From: Procambarus clarkii
Lineage: Eukaryota > Arthropoda > Malacostraca > Decapoda > Cambaridae
Assembly (NCBI RefSeq): GCF_040958095.1
Contig: NC_091152.1
Span: forward strand, 18,984,262 to 19,048,261
Direction of reading: 5' to 3'
DNA: 64,000 bases
Shown: positions 50,322-60,740 of the stretch, one piece after another
Numbering within the stretch: position 1 is the stretch's first letter
How the letters are laid out: every line of letters starts with the position of its first letter
The notes under the pieces: generated by a model
Database searches by the model: none
What the model was told of the DNA's origin: nothing
What the model saw: only the letters and a program-made list of their open reading frames with translations
Position numbers and translations under genes: made by a program

Positions 50322-50545
50322 CGCGCGTGTGTGTGTGTGTGTGTGTGTCATGCTGCTATCTTCTCTCATGGGTCTCTTGTGTTATCTGGTCTCGTTGATC
50401 TGTGTGTTATCTTGTCTCATAGGTCTCTGGGTTATCTTTTCTCATGGGTCTCTGTGTTATCTTCTCTCAAGGGTCTCTTGTGTTATCTTCTCTCATGGGT
50501 GTCTTGTGTTATCTGGACTCATGGGTCTGTGATATCTTCTCTCAT
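50322..50545. repeat. (GT)n and ~29-bp degenerate minisatellite
   Basis: A short GT run (50327-50348) is followed by repeats of the type CTCATGGGTCTCTTGTGTTATCTT. The same repeat resumes after the SINE (50798-50840), so the SINE inserted into it. Confidence 0.8.
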
Positions 50546-50795
50546 GGGGAGCCGGTCGGCCGAGCGGACAGCACACTGGACTTGTGATCCTGTGGTCCCG
50601 GGTTCGATCTCGGGCGCCGGCGAGAAACAATAGGCAGAGTTTCTTTCACCCTATGCCCCTGTTACCTAGCAGTAAAATAGGTACCTGGGTGTTAGTCAGC
50701 TGTCACAGGCTGCTTCCTAGGGGTGGAGGCCTGGTCGAGGACCGGGCCGCGGGGACACTAAAGCCCCGAAATCATCTCAAGATAACCTCAAGATA
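50546..50795 (+). mobile_element. tRNA-derived SINE with LINE-type 3' end
   Basis: The head is tRNA-like: A-box region TCGGCCGAGCGG (about 50555) and B-box GGTTCGATCTC (50601-50611), with stems as in a tRNA. A candidate anticodon loop CTTGTGA would give anticodon TGT, but this is uncertain. The body is unrelated to tRNA, and the last ~60 bases (50724-50786) resemble the 3' end of the LINE at 47356-49713. The tail is a short CTCAAGATA repeat. A second copy is at 55390-55622. Confidence 0.9.
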
Positions 50796-50840
50796 TGCGT
50801 CTCTGTGATATCTTTTCTTAATGATCTGTGTGTTATCTCC

Positions 50841-51235
50841 TGTTATATATCTATGTTTAATAACACATATATTAATCTGGTGGGGGTTAGGACAGAATGA
50901 TAGCAAGAGTTCCCTAAGATTAGAGGTTAGATATCACCTTCACTCTGGCGCGCTCTGAGGATATCTTCAAGAACTCGAGAGTGAATATAGCAACCGGACT
51001 GTCCTTGGTCTGAAGCCAGTGTCGAGTGAACTAAGCTCGCTGAGGGTATATCAGGGGTATACCCCAGCATACATAGGGAGATTTAGGGAGGAAATATGTT
51101 ATACTGTGCTTCATACAAGTGTATAACCGAACATTCAGAAATATATCACCAGATAATATATTTTGTTTACACAGAAATGTGTTCCATAATTATATATGAA
51201 TTTCATTATGTAGTCAGATAATACTCAGAATTTTC
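50841..51235. other. Unassigned AT-rich sequence
   Basis: No gene, element or repeat recognised. Confidence 0.5.
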
Positions 51236-51380
51236 AAAGATAATACTTAGAACTTTACAAGTTGTTACTTAGAACTTTACAAGTTATTACTTAGAACTTT
51301 ACAAGTTATTACTTAGAACTTTACAAGTTATTACTTAGAACTTTACAAGTTATTACTTAGAACTTTACAAGTTATTAGAA
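51236..51380. repeat. 22-bp minisatellite (~6 copies)
   Basis: TTACTTAGAACTTTACAAGT repeated every 22 bp, degenerate at both ends. Confidence 0.92.
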
Positions 51381-52320
51381 GTTTTCCAAGTATTACTGAG
51401 AGTTTTCGCAGGAATTACCAGAACTTGACTCAAGTATTAATCTCAAGTTTTAGTGTGGTTCTGGAATAATTCCTAAGGAACTAGTCTTGAAGACATGCTC
51501 GACCGAGCTCGGCCGTCAGGACACGCTCGTCCGAGCTCGGTCGAATCCAAAGTCACATTCGTCAATGACAATGTTCTATGTATTCAAAATCTGAGTATTA
51601 CCATGTGTAAATTAGTATTAATATATATTAGAATACGGTTAGGCCTAAATTAAATTAGGTTGAGGGTTCAGGTTCTGTTGTTGATAATTTGTGTTTACAA
51701 CCCGTCCTCGGAGCAAGTCCATTCCATCCAGCGGTCGACCCCACAGACGCATTCATCAATTTTAATAACATGCTGTTCATTCCAAATGGAAATTTTCTCA
51801 AATATAAATTAATATTATAATATATTAGCATATTGTGCATATATAGGCATAGGTTAGGTTAGGTGTTTAGGTTCTGTTGGCGATTATTTGTATTTGTAGT
51901 ACGTGGGTGAAGCATTTATAGCGTTGTGGTTCGAACACCAGTCGTCAGTGAAGAACTTGTTCCGGAAGTGTTCGAACGTCAGCAGTTGTGAGTCGTATGT
52001 AAACCGCTTTTTATTCATAGACAGTGGGTTTGGCGGGTGGATGGAATCACTTTTGGATCTTTGTTTGGAGGACGGGCTGGAGGACGGGCTGCCTTGTTAA
52101 CGAGGCCTCTAAACATGGCAAATGAACGAAGCGTTGTTCGAGAAATGTCCGAACGTATTCATTTGCGAGTCGTGTGTAAAGGGTTTTTCATGAACAAACA
52201 ACGATGATGTCTGCCGAATTAACAAGCTTCAGAACAACGTTTGGGTAACTGAGCTCACAAGAGCACTACAACCTTACCCTGGTACTCAAAATTAACCCAG
52301 AGCTTTAATGAGAATGTTGA
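51381..52320. other. Unassigned sequence with two diverged local duplications
   Basis: A palindromic pair, CGACCGAGCTCGG at 51500-51512 and CCGAGCTCGGTCG at 51531-51543. Two similar stretches around TTCAGGTTCTGTTG/TTTAGGTTCTGTTGG (about 51668 and 51868) and two around GTTCGAACGTCAGC/GTCCGAACGTATTC (about 51970 and 52145) suggest old duplications. No coding gene recognised. Confidence 0.5.
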
Positions 52321-52479
52321 CCAGACCACACACTAGAAGGTGAAGGGACGACGACGACGTTTCGGTCCGTCCTGGACCATTCTCAAGTCGATTGTGAGTC
52401 CATTCTCACAATCGACTTGAGAATGGTCCAAGACGGACCGAAACGTCGTCGTCCCTTCACCTTCTAGTGTGTGGTCCGG
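52321..52479. repeat. Large inverted repeat of the ~75-bp hairpin unit
   Basis: Left arm 52321-52398 and right arm 52405-52479 are near-perfect reverse complements separated by TCCATT. They differ by one extra GAC in the left arm and a few substitutions. The unit also occurs singly at 55981-56054 and partly at 44865-44950. Confidence 0.93.
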
Positions 52480-52714
52480 TTAACTAGGAGATAATTCTTT
52501 CATCATCTAGATCTATTATTAGATCTATTATCTATATCTATTATCTCTAGCTCAAGATCTATTATTATCAAGGGCTGTTTTACTCAAATTAGTAAAAAAA
52601 ATTGTGATTTTAAAAGTTTCTTTATAGTTTATACATTAGGAATTTCAGTAGATATTTACGTGTCTGAAGACTTATAATGCATCTTACCTGGATATTACAT
52701 CTTATGCATCTTAC

Positions 52715-55054
52715 CTATGGCGGTGTGTCCACTCACAGGATGAGTGACGCTGCCCAATACTGTCACTATGGCGGTGTGTCCACTCACAGGATGAGTGACG
52801 CTGCCCAATACTGTCACTATGGCGGCGTGTCCACTCACAGGATGAGTGGCGCTGCCCAATACTGTCACTATGGCGGTGTGTCCACTCACAGGATGAGTGA
52901 CGCTGCCCAATACTGTCACTATGGCGGTGTGTCCACTCACAGGATGAGTGGCGCTGCCCAATACTGTCACTATGGCGGTGTGTCCACTCACAGGATGAGT
53001 GACGCTGCCCAATACTGTCACTATGGCGGTGTGTCCACTCACAGGATGAGTGGCGCTGCCCAATACTGTCACTATGGCGGTGTGTCCACTCACAGGATGA
53101 GTGGCGCTGCCCAATACTGTCACTATGGCGGTGTGTCCACTCACAGGATGAGTGGCGCTGCCCAATACTGTCACTATGGCGGTGTGTCCACTCACAGGAT
53201 GAGTGGCGCTGCCCAATACTGTCACTATGGCGGTGTGTCCACTCACAGGATGAGTGGCGCTGCCCAATACTGTCACTATGGCGGTGTGTCCACTCACAGG
53301 ATGAGTGGCGCTGCCCAATACTGTCACTATGGCGGTGTGTCCACTCACAGGATGAGTGGCGCTGCCCAATACTGTCACTATGGCGGTGTGTCCACTCACA
53401 GGATGAGTGGCGCTGCCCAATACTGTCACTATGGCGGTGTGTCCACTCACAGGATGAGTGGCGCTGCCCAATACTGTCACTATGGCGGTGTGTCCACTCA
53501 CAGGATGAGTGGCGCTGCCCAATACTGTCACTATGGCGGTGTGTCCACTCACAGGATGAGTGACGCTGGCCAATACTGTCACTATGGCGGCGTGTCCACT
53601 CACAGGATGAGTGGCGCTGCCCAATACTGTCACTATGGCGGCGTGTCCACTCACAGGATGAGTGGCGCTGCCCAATACTGTCACTATGGCGGCGTGTCCA
53701 CTCACAGGATGAGTGACGCTGCCCAATACTGTCACTATGGCGGTGTGTCTACTCACAGGATGAGTGGCGCTGCCCAATACTGTCACTATGGCGGTGTGTC
53801 CACTCACAGGATGAGTGGCGCTGCCCAATACTGTCACTATGGCGGTGTGTCCACTCACAGGATGAGTGGCGCTGCCCAATACTGTCACTATGGCGGCGTG
53901 TCCACTCACAGGATGAGTGGAGCTGCCCAATACTGTCACTATGGCGGCGTGTCCACTCACAGGATGAGTGGAGCTGCCCAATACTGTCACTATGGCGGCG
54001 TGTCCACTCACAGGATGAGTGACGCTGCCCAATACTGTCACTATGGCGGTGTGTCCACTCACAGGATGAGTGACGCTGCCCAATACTGTCACTATGGCGG
54101 TGTGTCCACTCACAGGATGAGTGACGCTGCCCAATACTGTCACTATGGCGGTGTGTCCACTCACAGGATGAGTGACGCTGCCCAATACTGTCACTATGGC
54201 GGTGTGTCCACTCACAGGATGAGTGGCGCTGCCCAATACTGTCACTATGGCGGTGTGTCCACTCACAGGATGAGTGGCGCTGCCCAATACTGTCACTATG
54301 GCGGTGTGTCCACTCACAGGATGAGTGACGCTGCCCAATACTGTCACTATGGCGGTGTGTCCACTCACAGGATGAGTGACGCTGGCCAATACTGTCACTA
54401 TGGCGGCGTGTCCACTCACAGGATGAGTGGCGCTGCCCAATACTGTCACTATGGCGGTGTGTCCACTCACAGGATGAGTGGCGCTGCCCAATACTGTCAC
54501 TATGGCGGTGTGTCCACTCACAGGATGAGTGACGCTGCCCAATACTGTCACTATGGCGGTGTGTCCACTCACAGGATGTGTGGCGCTGCCCAATACTGTC
54601 ACTATGGCGGCGTGTCCACTCACAGGATGAGTGGCGCTGCCCAATACTGTCACTATGGCGGCGTGTCCACTCACAGGATGAGTGGCGCTGCCCAATACTG
54701 TCACTATGGCGGCGTGTCCACTCACAGGATGAGTGACGCTGCCCAATACTGTCACTATGGCGGTGTGTCCACTCACAGGATGAGTGGCGCTGCCCAATAC
54801 TGTCACTATGGCGGTGTGTCCACTCACAGGATGAGTGGTGCTGCCCAATAATGTCACTATCGCGGTGTGTCCACTCACAGGATGAGTGACGCTGCCCAAT
54901 ACTGTCACTATGGCGGTGTGTCCACTCACAAGATGAGTGACGCTGCCCAATACTGTCACTATGGCGGTGTGTCCACTCACAGGATGAGTGGCGCTGCCCA
55001 ATACTGTCACTATGGCGGTGTGTCCACTCACAGGATGAGTGGCGCTGCCCAATA
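52715..55054. repeat. 51-bp minisatellite (~46 copies)
   Basis: The unit starts CTATGGCGGTGTGTCCACTC and is 51 bp, so frames stay open on both strands (plus-strand unit YGGVSTHRMSGAAQYCH). Units differ at a few fixed sites (GGCGGC/GGCGGT, AGTGAC/AGTGGC). The plus frame is closed by TAA at 54849 and by 55054. No start context, signal or family supports a protein. It ends 98 bp upstream of a host exon. Confidence 0.95.
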
Positions 55055-55152
55055 AACTCGCCCCTCGAGGCAAAATTTAACATTTTAATGCCTATGTTAC
55101 ATGTCGAATGCAAAAAATAAATGATTGTAATGATGTTTGTTGGTGTGGACAG

Positions 55153-55358
55153 GTTCCCAGAGAGCAGACTGGCCCGGCTCTTCAACGGCTCCATCCCCAT
55201 CGTCCTGGACTCCCTCAAGCAGCACTACTTCATAGACAGGGATGGCAAGATGTTCCGTCATATCCTCAACTACATGCGACACGGCCGGATGCTCCTCCCA
55301 GACGACTTCACCGACCACGACCTCCTCCTTGAAGAGGCCAGATACTTCGAGATTGACG
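55153..55358 (+). CDS. KCTD15: KCTD1/KCTD15-like protein, exon encoding C-terminal two thirds of the BTB/T1 domain
   Basis: Encodes [19 protein letters not shown] and, further on, [20 protein letters not shown] and [12 protein letters not shown]. This is the BTB/T1 tetramerisation fold of KCTD proteins and is closest to the KCTD1/KCTD15 group (Drosophila tiwaz). These proteins oligomerise through the BTB domain; KCTD1/15 are known as regulators of AP-2 transcription factors. The acceptor AG is at 55151-55152 and the donor is G|GTAGGT at 55358/55359. The exon enters with one base of a split codon (probably Lys or Arg) and leaves in phase 1. The upstream exon with the family's IDVGG motif was not found in the window. 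The acceptor has a poor pyrimidine tract. The 51-bp array ends 98 bp before the exon and a SINE begins 32 bp after it. Confidence 0.93.
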
Positions 55359-55389
55359 GTAGGTCTCTGGGGGTTGTGGGGGGGGGGTT

Positions 55390-55622
55390 GTGATTTCGGG
55401 GCTTTAGTGTCCCCGCGGCCCGGTCCTCGACCAGGCCTCCACCCCCCAGGAAGCAGCCCGTGACAGCTGACTAACACCCAGGTACCTATTTTACTGCTAG
55501 GTAACAGGGGGACATAGGGTGAAAGAAACTCTGCCCAATGTTTCTCGCCGGCGCCTGGGATCGAACTCGGAACCACAGGATCACAAGTCCAGTGTGCTGT
55601 CCGCTCGGCCGACCGGCTCCCC
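55390..55622 (-). mobile_element. tRNA-derived SINE, minus strand, in KCTD intron
   Basis: Second copy of the SINE at 50546-50795, inverted. The 5' end GGGGAGCCGGTCGGCCGAGC is at 55622, the B-box variant reads AGTTCGATCCC, and the copy ends in CCCCGAAATCAC near 55390 before a poly-G tract, so the last ~15 bases of the tail are lost. It starts 31 bp after the donor site of the BTB exon. Confidence 0.93.
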
Positions 55623-55980
55623 TTTCTAGCCTAGCTCTAATATTAATACTACAGCCAATAATCACTTACTAATATACACTACAATTTGTATTGTACAACT
55701 ATGATATATATGCAATTATGCGAAGAAATTATATTCAGTAAGATTCACTAATGATAAATTAATGATAACTAAGTTAGTAATTGTTAACAATGAATAAGAT
55801 CAATTATGTATACACATATATTCAAATTTATATGAAAGGATTCAATAATTGAGTAAATTCAAGCATGAATGTAAATATTCAAGTAAAAGATTCAGTTGCT
55901 GAAAGTTTAAATCCAAACTTACTGATATTTAGGGCGTTGTCCCACAGTATAACCACAAACAGGTTTAATCAATTGTTGAT
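55623..55980. other. AT-rich intron sequence
   Basis: Nothing recognised. Confidence 0.5.
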
Positions 55981-56054
55981 GATCGACTTGAGAATGGTCC
56001 AGGACGGACCGAAACGTCGTCGTCCCTTCACCTTCTAGTGTGTGGTCTGGTCAA
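55981..56054 (+). repeat. Single copy of the ~75-bp hairpin unit
   Basis: Runs from GATCGACTTGAGAATGGTCC to GTGTGTGGTCTGGTCAAC. It contains GGTCC-AGGAC-GGACC followed directly by GAAAC and a GTC triplet repeat, an arrangement resembling stem II, the GAAA core and the cleavage triplet of hammerhead ribozymes. The CUGANGA core box is not matched (TTGAGAA). Confidence 0.8.
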
Positions 56055-56290
56055 CTTACTTTAGCCACGTTATTGTGACTCATCGCCTTTTTAATCAATT
56101 GGATAGATTAAGGTTATAACAGGAGGCAATTGGCCAATCAACACACTACGAATAATCGCTCATGTCATCTGACAAGTTGCAAGACTGTATAATCTCTCTT
56201 ATTAGAGTTTAAGAGATGGGCACTTTATTTTTTATATCAGCTTTGCTGTTGAATATGTCCATTAATAGCTTTGATTTAGGATAAGATTAA

Positions 56291-56550
56291 GGGGCCAGAT
56301 TCACGAAGCAGTTACGCAAGTACTTACGAACCTGTCCAACTTTTCTTAATCTTCGGCAGCTTTGTTTACAATTATTAAACAGTTAATGAGCTCGGAAGCA
56401 CCAGGAGGCTGTTTATAACAATAACAACAGTTGATTGGCAAGTTTTCATGCTTGTAAACTGTTTAATAAATGTAACCAAAGCCGTCAAAGATTGAGGAAA
56501 GATATACACGTTCGTAAGTACTTGCGTAACGTCTTCGTGAATCTGGCCCA
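56291..56550 (-). mobile_element. Palindromic MITE with GGGGCCAGATTC termini
   Basis: Terminal inverted repeats GGGGCCAGATTCACGAAG and CTTCGTGAATCTGGCCC. The interior arms are also imperfectly complementary (AATTATTAAACAGTT against AACTGTTTAATAAATG), so the ~260-bp element is one long hairpin. A second copy in the opposite orientation is at 63117-63366. No transposase is encoded. The strand label is relative to the 63117 copy. Confidence 0.9.
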
Positions 56551-57110
56551 AGATAATGTAGTGGTGGAGGCGGCATCACCTTGTGTGCTACTTTACACTT
56601 TTATTTAGATAAAAGTACCAGGAATATCCCAAAATATATATATAGTCCAGGAACTCCCTCAGTATCTAGAAAGCCATGACTGGTGATATAAGATTAGTTT
56701 ATGCGCTGTAAATCCTAAAAGAAAGTCTTTGACACCACCACGTGCTTCCATTGTTTGTAAACAAAACCTCGGGCGCTTAAGGTCCAAGCTGGCTCCTCCC
56801 TTCCTTGCTGAGTGCTGCCTTTATTGTATATTTATTGAATATTTTAATTATCTAGACAGATTATTGAAATAAAATGTGATTATAATCCAATTAGATATAG
56901 GATTTAAAGATTATAAGTAGTCCTTGATAGTACCATTGGTTCTTGGTAACAGATTTGTATTATCCATCACCTGAAGTCAATTGATGTTCCAATTGTTTTT
57001 AATTAATAATTCTGGAACCTTCTAGATTCTTGAGAAATCTTGCACAATGTCACGTAGGCGCATATAGGCCTAATGGCGCACGTGATCATGATAACATTGT
57101 CACGTAGGAT
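56551..57110. other. AT-rich intron sequence
   Basis: No gene or element recognised; a short repeated phrase, CACGTAGG, occurs at about 57051 and 57101. Confidence 0.5.
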
Positions 57111-57123
57111 CTAGTTGATGTAG

Positions 57124-57736
57124 TAGTGTGCATCCTTCAGTCTCGGAAGACTATGGAGTTGCGCCCTGACAGGGCGCAAAGCCTGGGGTAGGTAGATATG
57201 GAGGAGAAGCTGTAACCCATGCAGCAGGTCCCCCCTCTCCACGTTGCTGAAATTATCCAATAGAAAGGCAATTGCCAATACACATGGTTCCAGCAACGTC
57301 GCAGGAGCTGCCAGAACGAGGTCGACGTCAACAAGGAACTGCCTTAGGGGCTCCAACTCTGGATTTTTCCTCGAGGTTGACTCCTGAAGCCTTTCCCAAA
57401 AATGAGGTATGGCGGCAAGGCAGCGAAGGTTTAGAATCAGGGTTTTCCTTCCCCTAGATGGGCTGCCTTCCCAGGCTATCGAGTCCCATCTACCCGGAGC
57501 AGCTGGTTTTAAGGCGCCAGAGGCACGCCCTCGCCCCTTCTCCTGTCGGTAAAAGCAGTTCCGCCGGACTTAAAGACTAAGCCACCCGTGCAGGCCAGGA
57601 GTTGGACTTGGTTGTCAGAGACTATTGGAGACGCATGCCGTATAGGAGCATTGTATAGGTCATGGGAGCTCGTCCCCCATTACCACCCCCTGGCTATGAC
57701 AACCCCTTGGAACCAGGGGGTTGTCATTATATCCAA
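57124..57736. mobile_element. 613-bp insertion with 13-bp target-site duplication
   Basis: The segment is bounded by identical direct repeats CTAGTTGATGTAG at 57111-57123 and 57737-57749. The interior is GC-richer than the surrounding intron. It carries a terminal hairpin, TGACAACCCC (57697-57706) with GGGGTTGTCA (57717-57726), and no convincing open frame. Duplication length and lack of inverted termini suggest a non-autonomous retroposon; family unknown to me. Confidence 0.65.
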
Positions 57737-57837
57737 CTAGTTGATGTAGGACATAATGAATCTGATATGATTCTGGTATAATACAGAAATAATACATTTC
57801 TTAGATAATAATATTGATACAGTGGGTAAAATTTCCC

Positions 57838-59246
57838 CCCCCCACACCACTAATGCCTCTCCACCACCCCCCACCACACCACTAATGCCTCTCCACCACC
57901 CCCCACCACACCACTAATGCCTCTCCCCTACCCCCCACCACACCACTAATGCCTCTCCCCCACCCCCCACCACACCACTAATGCCTCTCCCCCACCCCCC
58001 ACCACACCACTAATGCCTCTCCCCGACCCCCCACCACACCACTAATGCCTCTCCCCCCACCCCCCACCACACCACTAATGCCTCTCCCCCACCCCCCACC
58101 ACACCACTAATGCCTCTCCCCCACCCCCCACCACACCACTAATGCCTCTCCCCGACCCCCCACCACACCACTAATGCCTCTCCCCCACCCCCCACCACAC
58201 CACTAATGCCTCTCCCCCACCCCCCACCACACCACTAATGCCTCTCCCCGACCCCCCACCACACCACTAATGCCTCTCCCCCACCCCCCACCACACCACT
58301 AATGCCTCTCCCCCACCCCCCACCACACCACTAATGCCTCTCCCCCACCCCCCACCACACCACTAATGCCTCTCCACCACCCCCCACCACACCACTAATG
58401 CCTCTCCCCCACCCCCCACCACACCACTAATGCCTCTCCCCCACCCCCCACCACACCACTAATGCCTCTCCCCCACCCCCCACCACACCACTAATGCCTC
58501 TCCCCGACCCCCCACCACACCACTAATGCCTCTCCCCCACCCCCCACCACACCACTAATGCCTCTCCACCACCCCCCACCACACCACTAATGCCTCTCCA
58601 CCACCCCCCACCACACCACTAATGCCTCTCCACCACCCCCACCACACCACTAATGCCTCTCCACCACCCCCCACCACACCACTAATGCCTCTCCACCACC
58701 CCCCACCACACCACTAATGCCTCTCCCCCACCCCCCACCACACCACTAATGCCTCTCCCCCACCCCCCACCACACCACTAATGCCTCTCCACCACCCCCC
58801 ACCACACCACTAATGCCTCTCCCCCACCCCCCACCACACCACTAATGCCTCTCCCCCACCCCCCACCACACCACTAATGCCTCTCCCCCACCCCCCACCA
58901 CACCACTAATGCCTCTCCCCCACCCCCACCACACCACTAATGCCTCTCCCCCACCCCCCACCACACCACTAATGCCTCTCCCCCACCCCCCACCACACCA
59001 CTAATGCCTCTCCCCCACCCCCCACCACACCACTAATGCCTCTCCCCCACCCCCCACCACACCACTAATGCCTCTCCCCCACCCCCCACCACACCACTAA
59101 TGCCTCTCCACCACCCCCCACCACACCACTAATGCCTCTCCCCCACCCCCCCACCACACCACTAATGCCTCTCCCCGACCCCCCCACCACACCACTAATG
59201 CCTCTCCCCGACCCCCCCACCACACCACTAATGCCTCTCCCCCACC
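57838..59246. repeat. 32-bp C-rich minisatellite (~44 copies) abutting a splice acceptor
   Basis: ACCACACCACTAATGCCTCT recurs every 32 bp (CACTAATG starts at 57848, 57880 and so on), with the rest of the unit made of C and A. Variation is mainly CTCCCCCACC, CTCCACCACC and CTCCCCGACC, with single-C indels. The last unit merges into CCACCGCAG, the acceptor of the exon at 59251. A 91-residue open frame (59132-59407) is an artefact. Confidence 0.97.
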
Positions 59247-59250
59247 GCAG

Positions 59251-59423
59251 GTTTGGTCAAGCAAGTAGAGGAGATGAAGAGAGTTCGTCAGGAGTCTCGC
59301 AGGTCGTTGCTCTCGTCGTCCTCGTCACAGTCGTCCTCACAGTCGTCGTCACAGTCATCGTCCATCAAACACAAGTCCCTTGTCAACGGTATCAAGAAGG
59401 AGGATGACAGTCATGGCTACGAT
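59251..59423 (+). CDS. KCTD15: KCTD1/KCTD15-like protein, linker exon with polyserine
   Basis: The joined codon GGT gives Gly, then LVKQVEEMKRVRQESRR, continuing the helix that follows the BTB domain in KCTD proteins. Next come a Ser/Gln run (SSSSSQSSSQSSSQSSS, coded by TCG/TCC/TCA repeats at about 59310-59363) and KHKSLVNG. The family linker at this place is shorter and not polyserine, so the run looks like a lineage-specific coding microsatellite. The acceptor is CCGCAG at 59245-59250 and the donor is GAT|GTGAGT at 59423/59424, phase 0. The 32-bp minisatellite runs into the acceptor and provides its pyrimidine tract. Frame continuity with the flanking exons supports the model. Confidence 0.87.
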
Positions 59424-60217
59424 GTGAGTCTCCCCTTCAAAAGCTGCTTTGATTGTCCCAGTTTTCTTATAGCCCATAAGAAACATTTTTTTTATGAATA
59501 GGGGTGACTAGTGAATTTTTAACTAGTGACGATATTTCACTAGTTAAATTATATATAACTAGTGATAAAATGTCTAATATTCACATACATATATGTATAT
59601 ATGTATGACATGTTGTCATGGGCCATTTCAACTAGTTCTCAAGGCTTTTACTCTTTAGTTTTCCCCAATAATCCATTGACTGCGGAAATGTTCGGAAGAC
59701 ATTTTCTATGAACACTCTAAAATAAAGGTTAATTGAACTTTATATATCTTTCATGGCAAATTCGTTATAAATATAGATTTTGTTTATATATTTAAAAAAG
59801 AATCATGCACAATAATTTAATTCTAATATCGATCTTAAGAAAATGAAATCTAATTACCAGTTATCTATTCAATTCTATTTTAATAAAAAAGTTATATAAA
59901 TAGGCTTAACTAAAGAAAATATGAATAAATGGTTCGAAACAACACTATATCATTTTCTAGTCTCGTTAACTATGATGTTTCAGAACAAAAACTTCTCCAA
60001 TTAATTAATTTTTATGTATAATGGCAACATTTATCTTCCTTTTAGTAAGTAGTACCCAGAGATTTGTCAGTTCTTTCAGATATTAGGGATTTATGTGCGT
60101 TTCTCTTGATATATTATTCTTCTAAACGTTATTTGCTGTTAGTCACAGTGTTTTCTGGGGTCAAACGTCAGTTGACGTTCTCAGCAGCCTAAGGGTTAAG
60201 GAACAGGGTGCCAGTTT
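59424..60217. other. AT-rich intron sequence with a small perfect hairpin
   Basis: TTTAACTAGTGA (59518-59529) and TCACTAGTTAAA (59537-59548) form a 12-bp stem with a 7-base loop; two more ACTAGTGA words flank it. Otherwise nothing recognised. Confidence 0.6.
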
Positions 60218-60740
60218 TACACGTACCTAACCTGTCCTACATGTGCCTAACGTGTCCTACACGTGCCTAACCTGTTCTACACGTACCTAACCTGTCCTTC
60301 ACGTACCTAACCTGTCCTACACGTACCTAACCTGTTCTACACGTACCTAACCTGTCCTACACGTACCTAACCTGTCCAACACGTGCCTAACCTGTCCTAC
60401 ACGTGCCTAACCTGTCCTACATGTACCTAACGTGTCCTACACGTGCCTAACCTGTTCTACACGTACCTAACCTGTCCTACATGTACCTAACGTGTCCTAC
60501 ACGTGCCTAACCTGTTCTACACGTACCTAACCTGTCCTTCACGTACCTAACCTGTCCTACACGTACCTAACCTGTCCAACACGTGCCTAACCTGTCCTAC
60601 ACGTGCCTAACCTGTCCAACACGTGCCTAACCTGTCCTTCACGTGCCTAACCTGTCCTTCACGTACCTAACCTGTCCTACACGTACTTAACCTGTCCTTC
60701 ACGTACCTAACCTGTCCTACACGTACCTAACCTGTCCTTC
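60218..60740. repeat. 20-bp minisatellite (~26 copies) in intron
   Basis: The unit is ACGTACCTAACCTGTCCTAC with variants ACGTGCC, TGTTC and TCCAAC/TCCTTC. The order of variants repeats in places (around 60260 and 60440), suggesting block duplication. Confidence 0.95.

Noticed and set aside
50546-50620. Functional tRNA gene
   Set aside because: A-box and B-box are present, but the sequence continues as a ~250-bp SINE with LINE-type tail, and a second diverged copy exists at 55390-55622.
51903-52100. 65-residue frame (MGEAFIALWF...)
   Set aside because: Lies in a diverged duplicated non-coding stretch; nothing recognisable.
55097-55576. Minus-strand 159-residue frame over the BTB exon and SINE
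   Set aside because: Antisense shadow of the BTB exon plus SINE sequence.
59132-59407. 91-residue frame starting in the 32-bp array and crossing the KCTD linker exon
   Set aside because: It reads the exon in a different frame from the one that joins the BTB and C-terminal exons.
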